From Candidatus Aerophobus profundus SCGC AAA252-L23 (GTDB lineage Bacteria > Aerophobota > Aerophobia > Aerophobales > Aerophobaceae): a stretch of DNA of 12,219 nucleotides. The number at the start of each line of letters is the position of its first letter. Position 1 is the stretch's first letter. This document shows positions 5,239 through 11,735 of the stretch, piece after piece. The notes under the pieces are model-generated. The model was not told the origin of the DNA. It made no database searches and saw nothing but the letters and a program-made list of their open reading frames with translations. The DNA lies in NCBI GenBank assembly GCA_000402295.1, contig AQRW01000113.1, forward strand, positions 1 through 12,219. The letters are read 5' to 3'. A program made the translations under genes and the position numbers.

Positions 5239-6861
5239 TAGGTAAGGAGGAATAAGAAGAGCTACTTTAATGTTGGGATCTCCTATGGTCCAGCTCTCAG
5301 CCACCCACTTGTAGTGATGAACCCAGGTGTTGTACCCTATGGGGGTTATCCTTAAAAGATAGTGACCTACCTCACCCCTCTTTAACCTCTGCCTACCCTC
5401 AAGTTGATAATTAAGCCATCCATTTACCGGCTTCTTGGTATCAAAAATGACTTTATGGCTTGCCTCAAATGGTTTCTCAGATTCTACCACTATTCTCACT
5501 GCTGCCGCCCCTTGAGGACTCTCTTTGTACTCACCACCCTGCCACAGCTTGGGAAATACCACGTATCCATAGTTAATAGCGTGCTGAATTGTCTCATCCT
5601 CCCAGTCAACCACGTCATTACCATCATTCCATACTTCCTTTCCGTAGTCCCAGTTGGTTCCCGACATAATATCTCCTGCATCCAGCTCACCAGCACAACT
5701 GATGATGATATAATAAGTCCCTTCCTGGGAGGGAGCGGTTAGATTAATGTTTACGGTAAGAGTTGTATCACCAGGCTTTATGTGACGGACTACAGTCCAG
5801 TAGCTCATTCTGCGATCACCCCAGGTGGATGTAGCACCTACCGGGACTACCGCACCGGCAGAGTGATGGTTGTGGGCAGTGATATCAAGGCTGCCCGAGA
5901 TTCTGCTACCTGGGCCGACCTTGATCAGGGGACTTGAAGGATCAATTGTCTTGCCATTTAAGGTACCGGAGTTGAGGGTTATCTTGTCTCCGGAGTAGCT
6001 CTCATCTTCTCTGGTTAACAATGGCTGCTTCGGTAAAGTCCCCCTTCCCTTTCCGGTTTGAGTCTCCCCGGATGACCTTTCCGGAGGAATAGGCGTCGGT
6101 TTGGAAGAACTGCGGGGGCTGATAGGCTTCTTTAGCTTTCTCATTGCTATCTGATAATAGCCGCAATACAGGATGAAATGATAGGCACCTCCGTATTTAT
6201 CATCTCTCCATTTGTGACCCCCACTGACATTCTCCGTATACGGCCCCAGGAAGGCAGTCTTATACCCTGGCCTGGTAATCTTAAACATATAACTAATCAC
6301 ATTATTTTCGATAATAGACTTACGGGGCTGAGTTTTAACTAGATCCTGGCGAGCATAACAGTTTCTTAGAGGACCAATATTGTAGCAAAAATGGTAATTT
6401 ATCTTAAGCTCTCCCAGGCCCTTGACCGTTTCATAATTGAAGATTCTCTGACAGGGAGCCAGGGAAGAGAAAGTAGTGTAACACCACCCACCATCAAAGG
6501 AAACTGAGCCCGGTTTTGAGCCCTGAGCAAACCAATTGTCCAGGGCTACCCAGAAGGTGAAGCCAAAACGAGTAGGATCAGACCGGATTTCATATACATC
6601 ATCAGAAGCTCTGCCTTGAGTTCAGGAAAAGGAAACAACGGTATCCTCAAGAGGCTGTCCTCTCTCATCGGAAATGTGGAATGCTCCTTCGAACTCAGCC
6701 ATTGGCCGGCCGGCCCATGGGTCAAAACCCTGGCAGGAAGCAAAGGCCATCCCACCAGCAAGCAACAATAGGACTATGGCAACTGATATGAGAACAGGCC
6801 CTTTGGCAAGGCTATTGCCCTGCGGAAAAACTTTTTTCTGCACTCTCCCTTCCTCAGCCAT
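5236..6861 (-). pseudogene. Membrane-anchored extracellular protein interrupted by one in-frame TGA
   Basis: One minus-strand frame runs 542 codons from ATG 6861 (GAGGGG five bases upstream) and is broken only by TGA 6624-6622 at codon 80. Before the TGA are an N-terminal hydrophobic helix (about residues 22-42) ending in AFASC, possibly a lipobox-like site, and a short beta region (DERGQPLEDTVVSFS). After it follow a domain of about 110 residues (FGFTFWVALDNWF...), VISYMFKITRPGYKT, a Pro/Ser-rich linker, and a beta-sandwich-like domain at about residues 315-459 (SRISGSLDITAHNHHSAG, GTYYIIISCAGEL, EVWNDGNDVVDW). I have met the last domain in secreted proteins of environmental bacteria, often near SUMF1 modules, but its function is unknown. 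The C-terminus ends at the edge of the small element at 5126-5238 and may be truncated. Other genes here stop at TGA, so a nonsense mutation is likelier than recoding. An alternative start is ATG 6930. Confidence 0.6.
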
Positions 6862-6933
6862 TCTTGCCCCTCTTAGGCTTAAGCAATATTTTCTGCTCTT
6901 GCTTACCTCCAAATCTTCTTCAGATACCATTTC

Positions 6934-7077
6934 CTAATTTGGGAAGTGCAAAAGATCAATTTCCCTCTTTAGAGCAAGTAGTATATCTTTCTTGTTTCTC
7001 CTTGAGTTTGCCCATACCACTATTCTACCGGAAAGGTGAGATATTTCAATTTCTTTGTAGTCCTTGGATCTCCCTTC
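6934..7077 (-). other. Short open frame without clear start (remnant?)
   Basis: A 47-codon open stretch ending at TAG 6936-6934, with KDYKEIEISHLSGRIVVW near its beginning and KKDILLALKREIDLLHFPN at its end. The composition looks protein-like and the stop lies just before the alternative start (ATG 6930) of the next gene. There is no ATG with a ribosome site; only an internal GTG is available. It may be the tail of a lost gene or chance. Confidence 0.25.
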
Positions 7078-7138
7078 TTAAACCAGATGAGGAAACTGAG
7101 TAAGTCTTCTGAGCTAAACAGCCCGGCGCTCCCGGAGA

Positions 7139-7567
7139 CTAATTCCATTTGCGGGGCTGGCGAGCCCGGGGCCATTCATTCCGAGGGTTTCCCCGAGGCT
7201 GGGGAACCCAGACCCTCCTTGGCGGCTTCTTTTCCCAGTGTCCGGAAACCCAAACGTAGATACCTCGCTGTGGTCTCCAAACCCATTGTCCAGGAATCCA
7301 AATGAAAGCCGGGCCCGGTTTCCTGGCCCAATATCCGTGAATCCAAACATAACGGCGCAGGGCACGTCTCCAGACCCATTGTCCGGGAATCCAATTCCCG
7401 GGGAACTCGGGAATGACTCGAGGTGGCTGAAAGCGAGGAAAAGCGGGAGTTTGGGAAGGTACAGGTGGCGGCTTCCTATAACCAATCGTCTCGGCCCAGG
7501 TAGGCTCGTCCATAGTTGCCAGCACTAAACCAGCCAGAACCATCAGCCCTACTAAAGCTCTCTTCAC
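7139..7567 (-). CDS. Secreted WXXGXW-repeat protein
   Basis: A 142-residue protein with a signal peptide (MKRALVGLMVLAGLVLA..., probable cleavage after PTWA at about residue 28). Four YXWXXGXW-type repeats follow: NWIPGQWVWR, YVWIHGYWARK, FIWIPGQWVWR and YVWVSGHWEKK. The C-terminal tail is rich in Pro and Arg. WXXGXW (YXWXXGXW) repeat proteins are small exported envelope proteins of unclear role. I chose GTG 7567 because AGGAGG lies six bases upstream and the signal peptide then begins at residue 1; a longer frame from ATG 7705 would translate a palindromic repeat. Repeats 1 and 3 are also similar at DNA level (the CCATTGTCC-GGAATCC segments near 7285 and 7377), suggesting internal duplication. 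The frame is intact. Confidence 0.8.
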   Translation of the reverse strand: MKRALVGLMVLAGLVLATMDEPTWAETIGYRKPPPVPSQTPAFPRFQPPRVIPEFPGNWIPGQWVWRRALRRYVWIHGYWARKPGPAFIWIPGQWVWRPQRGIYVWVSGHWEKKPPRRVWVPQPRGNPRNEWPRARQPRKWN

Positions 7568-7602
7568 TTTATCCCTCCTTCGGTTATCGAGTTTTTCAGC
7601 AT
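7564..7602 (-). promoter_or_regulatory. Possible 12-codon leader peptide coupled to the WXXGXW gene
   Basis: ATG 7602 with AAGGA six bases upstream opens a 12-codon frame (MLKNSITEGGIK) whose TGA (7566-7564) overlaps the GTG start of the WXXGXW gene (GTGA). The ribosome site of the main gene lies inside this short frame. It could provide translational coupling, or be chance. Confidence 0.3.
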
Positions 7603-7672
7603 TTTTTTCCTTCTCTCTAATAAATAATACACCGTTGATGACCAACTTATTTCGTAAATACTCAGTGAACTC

Positions 7673-7750
7673 CGTTATTGCGAGCGAAGTAATCTTGGTA
7701 GCCACAGGCTTTAGCCTGCGTTCATGCGCACCCTAAAGGGTGCGGCTACC
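7673..7750. repeat. Palindromic repeat block: GGTAGCC...GGCTACC preceded by a TTATTGCGAGCGAAG half-unit
   Basis: GGTAGCC (7697-7703) pairs with GGCTACC (7744-7750). Inside are two perfect hairpins: CAGGCT-TT-AGCCTG (7705-7718) and GCACCC-TAAA-GGGTGC (7728-7743), giving a three-way-junction shape. Directly before it, TTATTGCGAGCGAAGTAATCTT (7675-7696) resembles one arm of the CTGTCATTGCGAG-type repeat found as a full unit at 11508-11604. The block separates the WXXGXW gene from the transpeptidase relic. Confidence 0.7.
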
Positions 7751-7767
7751 CACTCTGCTTCTCGCAG

Positions 7768-8265
7768 TCAACAACATAAAACGTCCTTCACTGAATCCAC
7801 CCCATCTTGACCGTTGGATTTTGCCTCTACGGCAATAAGGTATAGTTCTTTTATCTTATCATCAGTTATGGGAATACAACCTATGGTGACACAACCCCCA
7901 TGAATGAATATATCTCCCCCCTAATTCTCCTGATTTTCCAAGGATACGATCAGACTGATTTGGATAGTTGATTCCTAATGACAAGTAGAAATTACTGGCA
8001 GGATTGAATCGGTCAATCCAATAGAAACCTTCGGGGACTTGCAGGTCTCCTTGCTGTCTTTTTGGTCCTAATTTACCTGGTAGAGAACAAATCTGATAGT
8101 TCTTTATCAATCTGAATGAATCCTTATTAAACAATCTTTCTCGCCTATGGCAGTTCTAACCTGAGGATATCGCATTTGTTCTTCTTTGAAGCTCTGGGCA
8201 AAAGATTGGAGGATAGATTGATTAACTAAACAAGTTAAGACTAATAACACAACTTTGAACTTCAT
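7768..8265 (-). pseudogene. L,D-transpeptidase (YafK/YkuD-like), damaged
   Basis: ATG 8265 opens a signal peptide (MKFKVVLLVLTCLVNQSI, cleavage likely after SFA) followed by QSFKEEQMRYPQVRTAIGEK. Near 8116-8122 the frame changes and continues LFNKDSFRLIKNYQIC, GKLGPKRQQGDLQVPEGFYW and LSLGINYPNQSDRIL. At a run of six G (about 7915-7921) the original frame returns with GDIFIHGGCVTIGCIPITDD and ends at TGA 7770-7768. The blocks GPKxxxGDxQxPEGFY, NYPNxSD and the catalytic HGGCVTIGC belong to YafK-type L,D-transpeptidases, which cross-link peptidoglycan or attach proteins to it in the periplasm. The two frame changes cancel in sum. About 20 residues usually found between 'AIGEK' and 'DSFRL' also seem absent, so there was a deletion. 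Either this is a dead gene, or one change (the G-run) is a sequencing error. Confidence 0.7.
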
Positions 8266-8350
8266 AGAATAAGCTGAAAAAAACTCGTTTTGTGGAATCT
8301 ATTAGAAGACCTTTTAACCGTGAGGTTTGAATTAACTGTAATTTATCTAG

Positions 8351-8485
8351 TTGGTGTTACGTAACAGTTGGTTGACAAGCGGTGGATTCTCATATACTGT
8401 TTTTGGCGGAAAGAAATATTTAATCACCGGTGAATTTGTATCTGGCGGTAGATTCGCTGAACGTGTCCGCCTTTGGAAATACTAA
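8351..8485 (+). pseudogene. C-terminal remnant of an unidentified plus-strand protein
   Basis: After TAG 8348-8350 a 44-codon frame reads LTSGGFSYTVFGGKKYLITG and then EFVSGGRFAERVRLWKY before TAA 8483-8485. The alternating aromatic/glycine pattern looks like beta strands of a real protein and not like random DNA. No start codon with a ribosome site is present, and I do not recognise the family. It ends 27 bases before the DUF3604 gene, suggesting it was once upstream in the same transcript. Confidence 0.35.
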
Positions 8486-8512
8486 AAATAAGTCATAGCT
8501 ATCGCAAAAAAG

Positions 8513-10483
8513 ATGAGATTAGAAATCATAAAAAAGGGAATGGGTGAAGCAGTAATTCATCCAGAAGAGGTGATTACGGGTCAGATAGGAACCTGGACGA
8601 TTCTCTTTCGGGTTGGACAGCAAATAGAAATAGGAGGTGAGATACGTTTTACCCTGCCGTACCTGTTTGGGAATCCTCAAATCAGGGATCCTCAAGAAGT
8701 AGGATATGTTTCGGTACATTGTGATATTCCTCATCGCTCCCTGGAGGTTATAGAGGAAGAGCCCTGGTATAGCGAGACGCAATTTATGCATTCCGTGATG
8801 GAGCTCAGCAGACAAGCGGAGAAGGATGTAAATAAGCGAACTACAAGTCCTGTGGGGAGAAACTTTCGGATAAAGATTCTCGAGAATCCCCTGGTGAGTG
8901 GAAACCTCGTCACTCTGATTTATGGAGACATTTTCCATGGTGGACCGGATGGTAAAATATTACCCTCTCGAGAGAAGGAATGGGTAAATATATTCGTCAC
9001 CGTAGATTCTGATGGGAAAAGGAAAGCCCTCCATACTGGGTTCTACAGAATCGAGACTATCCCTCGTCTTCGGATTAATTCAAGTCCCGTAAAGCTTCTA
9101 AGAGCAGATATTCCCAGTATAACTACATCTAAAGATCCACTTTCTTTGAGGATATTGGTTTACGATGGGTTAACCCTGCAACAAAATTATCCTTTAAACA
9201 AAATACTATCCTACCCGAGTAAATACGGGAAATTAGCCGATGGTTACAGGGGAAAAATTGAGTGTCAATGGGGTGAACAATTTTCTGAACTGAAATTGAC
9301 AGAAAAGAAGCCAATTCATTGTTTATCAATTCCTCCGATTAGCCCGGAACAAAAATTTGGGGTGGTTAGCCTAGTTGACCGACGAAGCGTTCTTATTGCC
9401 AAAAGTAATCCTTGTATATTTAAGAAAGACCTGTGCCCTCCTTATCATACTTATAGTCTCTATTGGGGAGATCTTCACATTATGAACGGTGCCTTTTGGA
9501 CCACTCAAGCCTGGCAACCGGAAGATTACTATAAATATGCTGTAGACACTGGTTTGGACTTAGCTGCTGTTACTGATATATGTCGAGAAACACCTCTTTT
9601 TGACGTGGATACAAAACTCACCAATGACGAATGGGAACACCTCAAAGAGTGTTCTCGTAATTTTTATCAACCCGGGGAGTTTGTGACTTTTCCTGCCTAC
9701 GAATATAATGAAAGATCAAAAGGGGGTGACAGAAACGTTTACTTTTTGAATGAGGATGAAGCTGAGCTATACTGCTGGGATAACCTCAAGTACTCTACTC
9801 CCAAAAAATTATGGGAGGTACTGAAGAATAAAAAGGCTATGACTATCCCCCACCATCCTGCCTGTACTCACATCGGACAAAATTGGGATCATCACTCGGG
9901 AGAAGTTCAGAGGTTAGTAGAAATATATTCAGAATGGGGAAATTCCGAAGGACAAGGTTGTAGTAGAGCTTTGAGAGTTCCCACTGATTACGTGAACAGG
10001 TCGGTTCAGTCAGCGCTTGCCCGAGGATATAGGCTGGGATTTATTGTCTCCTCCGATACTCACTCTGGTGATGTTGGAGAAGCAGCCAAAGTTGCCGTTT
10101 GGGCCAAGGCACTTACCAGAGAGGCTATCTGGGAAGCTCTCTGGAGTCGACGTTGTTACGGAACTACTGGTCCAAAGATAATTATACAGTTTTGTTTGAA
10201 TGGACAGGCAATGGGAGCGGAATTGACCATGCAGAAAACCAAAAAGAGACGACACCTTCAAGTGACCATCATTGGAACCGATATTATTAAAACGGTTACC
10301 ATCTTGAGAAACAACAGAGTTTTGTATACTTACCAGGGCAGTAGCCAGTGGGAAGAATTTGAATATGTGGATAAAGAAAATCCGAGGAATCTTTCTTTGT
10401 ATCCTCTTCTATTTTATTATCTGCGGGTTACTCAGGTGGATGGAGAAATGGCCTGGGCTTCACCTATTTGGATAGAACAATGA
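8513..10483 (+). CDS. DUF3604/PHP-like protein with altered metal site
   Basis: 656 residues without a signal peptide. The N-terminal part (about 1-305) is beta-rich (GEAVIHPEEVITGQIGTWTI, FRVGQQIEIGGEIRF). From YSLYWGDLH (314-322) it follows the DUF3604 family of PHP-superfamily metal-dependent hydrolase relatives: YYKYAVDTGLDLAAVTD (339-355), FVTFPAYEYN (390-399), IPHHPACTHIG (445-455), EIYSEWGNSEG (470-480), FIVSSDTHSGDVG (510-522) and ALWSRRCYGTTGPKI (542-556), then a C-terminal beta-sandwich. Family members usually carry GDLHxH and TDH; here these are GDLHIM and TDI, and GHRNVY is GDRNVY, so some ligands are missing. HHP and SDTH remain. The start ATG 8513 lacks a good ribosome site; ATG 8540 (residue 10), preceded by AAGGGA, is an alternative. 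The substrate is unknown. The frame is intact and long, so it is probably functional in some form. Confidence 0.75.
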   Translation: MRLEIIKKGMGEAVIHPEEVITGQIGTWTILFRVGQQIEIGGEIRFTLPYLFGNPQIRDPQEVGYVSVHCDIPHRSLEVIEEEPWYSETQFMHSVMELSRQAEKDVNKRTTSPVGRNFRIKILENPLVSGNLVTLIYGDIFHGGPDGKILPSREKEWVNIFVTVDSDGKRKALHTGFYRIETIPRLRINSSPVKLLRADIPSITTSKDPLSLRILVYDGLTLQQNYPLNKILSYPSKYGKLADGYRGKIECQWGEQFSELKLTEKKPIHCLSIPPISPEQKFGVVSLVDRRSVLIAKSNPCIFKKDLCPPYHTYSLYWGDLHIMNGAFWTTQAWQPEDYYKYAVDTGLDLAAVTDICRETPLFDVDTKLTNDEWEHLKECSRNFYQPGEFVTFPAYEYNERSKGGDRNVYFLNEDEAELYCWDNLKYSTPKKLWEVLKNKKAMTIPHHPACTHIGQNWDHHSGEVQRLVEIYSEWGNSEGQGCSRALRVPTDYVNRSVQSALARGYRLGFIVSSDTHSGDVGEAAKVAVWAKALTREAIWEALWSRRCYGTTGPKIIIQFCLNGQAMGAELTMQKTKKRRHLQVTIIGTDIIKTVTILRNNRVLYTYQGSSQWEEFEYVDKENPRNLSLYPLLFYYLRVTQVDGEMAWASPIWIEQ

Positions 10484-10725
10484 TTTCCTGGGGGCTTAGG
10501 GGTAATTTGATTTTCAAGATATAAGCTTGTCATCCAGAAAAAGCTAAGGCGCTTTTATCTCATCTGGGTAGATATTTCAGCCTTAAGGCAAAGGAACAAT
10601 ACCAAACTTTATCTTAGAAAACAGATATGCTGCAGCTTCAGTATGAGTTTTCTCACACCACTGTGAGGCAACCGGAGAACTTGTTTTGGCCAAAGGAATA
10701 AAGAAGGACCGGAAGGAGGGTAAAG
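10484..10725 (+). other. Spacer before the SGNH gene, possible eroded frame
   Basis: No intact gene. A plus-strand frame from about 10531 to TAA 10699-10701 reads HPEKAKALLSHLGRYFSLKA and later LQLQYEFSHTTV and PENLFWPKE, with one internal TAG after YQTLS. It has protein-like composition and could be the end of a lost gene, but I recognise no family. The last bases (AAGGAGG at about 10713-10719) are the ribosome site of the next gene. Confidence 0.3.
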
Positions 10726-11352
10726 ATGAAAAGAATTTTGTGTTATGGAGATTCTAACACCTGGGGTTATAATCCTCGTACCCAAGAGCGTTACCCGAAA
10801 TCCCAGAGATGGACCGGTGTACTGAAAGAAGAACTTGGGGAGGAATATGAAATCGTTGAGGAAGGATTAAACGGGAGAACCACTGTCTGGGAAGATCCCA
10901 TTGAAGGACACAAAAACGGTAAGGAATACCTTATTCCTTGCTTGGAATCCCATCGGCCCATAGATTTGGTGGTGTTGATGCTGGGAAGTAATGACTTGAA
11001 GAAACGATTCTCTCTTTCCGCCTATGACATAGCTCAAGGAGCCGGTGTTCTACTGGATGTCATCCAGAAAAGTGCCTCCGGTTCCACTGGAGATGTACCT
11101 CAGATTTTACTGATGGCTCCACCTCCAGTGGGCAAGCTAACAGAATTTGCCGAGGAGTTCGAGGGAGCCGAAGAAAAATCAAGAAAGTTCTCCTCTCATT
11201 ACCGGCAAGTGGCCGAGGAATACGGCTGTGAATTCCTGGATACCTCTAAAGTGATTGTTTCCAGTGACATTGATGGAATTCACCTTGAGCCAGATGAGCA
11301 CCAGAAGCTGGGTAAGACCGTGGCCGCTCTAACCAGGAAAATCCTGGGATAA
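10726..11352 (+). CDS. SGNH/GDSL-family hydrolase (arylesterase-like)
   Basis: 208 residues, the usual size for a single SGNH domain. Block I is CYGDSNTWGYNP with nucleophile Ser10, the block II glycine is in EGLNGRT (about residue 47-50), block III is LMLGSNDLK (Asn89), and block V is SDIDGIHLEPDEH with Asp183 and His186. All catalytic elements are present. The combination GDSNTWGY...GLNGRTT...GSNDLK...DGIHL is typical of the bacterial arylesterase/acyltransferase branch, which hydrolyses short-chain acyl or aryl esters. There is no signal peptide, so the enzyme is probably cytoplasmic. AAGGAGG lies seven bases before ATG 10726. The gene follows the DUF3604 gene on the same strand after 242 bases. 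The natural substrate cannot be named. Confidence 0.85.
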   Translation: MKRILCYGDSNTWGYNPRTQERYPKSQRWTGVLKEELGEEYEIVEEGLNGRTTVWEDPIEGHKNGKEYLIPCLESHRPIDLVVLMLGSNDLKKRFSLSAYDIAQGAGVLLDVIQKSASGSTGDVPQILLMAPPPVGKLTEFAEEFEGAEEKSRKFSSHYRQVAEEYGCEFLDTSKVIVSSDIDGIHLEPDEHQKLGKTVAALTRKILG

Positions 11353-11370
11353 TAGTCTATATTTCATAAA

Positions 11371-11465
11371 GGTAGCCGCAAGTTTCAGCCCAGGTAGCCG
11401 CAAGTTTTAACTTGCGTAGAAGAGGCCGCTGCGCAAATAAACGCAGGCTAAAGCCTGCGCCTACC
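11371..11465. repeat. Palindromic repeats, GGTAGCCGCAAG... (one partial, one full unit)
   Basis: GGTAGCCGCAAGTTTCAGCCC (11371-11391) is a partial copy. The full unit runs from GGTAG (11393-11397) to CTACC (11461-11465) and contains two perfect hairpins: GCAAGTT-TT-AACTTGC (11400-11415) and CGCAGGCT-AA-AGCCTGCG (11442-11459). It shares its layout with the block at 7697-7750, including the AGGCT/AGCCT hairpin. Placed right after the SGNH stop, it may also help end transcription or protect mRNA 3' ends. Confidence 0.7.
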
Positions 11466-11507
11466 AACTGCTTTTCTAATTAAGAATTTCCAAGTTGATG
11501 CACTAAC

Positions 11508-11604
11508 CTGTCATTGAGAGAAGCGACATTCCTCTCCGGGTTCGGAAGAGGCTTAGCAACCCCTAAGATTGCCACGTCTGCCTGCGGCAGACTCGCAATG
11601 ACAG
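11508..11604. repeat. Palindromic repeat, CTGTCATTG...CAATGACAG type
   Basis: CTGTCATTG (11508-11516) and CAATGACAG (11596-11604) are perfect inverted ends of a 97-bp unit. Inside are TCTGCC-TGC-GGCAGA (11577-11591) and CCTCTCCG/CGGAAGAGG (about 11531-11551). Sequences of the type 'GTCATTGCGAG...AAGATTGCCACG...CTCGCAATGACA' are a widespread class of intergenic palindromic repeats in many environmental bacteria. Confidence 0.75.
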
Positions 11605-11667
11605 AGGAGGAAAACAGTCTCGGCAGATCCCACGTCTTAGGATTATTGGAGAAGCTGAGGCAGTTGG

Positions 11668-11696
11668 TTGACAAAAAATAGTTATTTGCATAGAAT
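11668..11696 (+). promoter_or_regulatory. Strong sigma-70-type promoter of the MerR-methyltransferase gene
   Basis: TTGACA (11668-11673), a 17-base AT-rich spacer, TAGAAT (11691-11696). The -35 is a perfect consensus and the -10 matches at five of six positions. Initiation would fall near 11703, giving a leader of about 33 bases before ATG 11736. Confidence 0.75.
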
Positions 11697-11735
11697 GAAG
11701 TATGAAGTAATACTTTATGGTTTTGAGAGATGACT

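Noticed and set aside
6622..6624. TGA as selenocysteine or reassigned codon
   Set aside because: Other genes here end with TGA, no selenoprotein context is visible, and the neighbouring genes are also decayed.
7114..7528. Several long frames overlapping the WXXGXW gene on both strands
   Set aside because: They are shadows produced by the repetitive GC-rich coding sequence; only the GTG 7567 frame has a signal peptide and WXXGXW repeats.
7673..7750. A CRISPR array, suggested by recurrent palindromic units across the window
   Set aside because: The units are isolated, internally palindromic and not arranged as direct repeats with equal spacers.
8372..8398. TTGACA ... TATACT as a promoter for the DUF3604 gene
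   Set aside because: The spacer is only 15 bases and the boxes lie within a protein-like reading frame, so I did not list it as a promoter feature.
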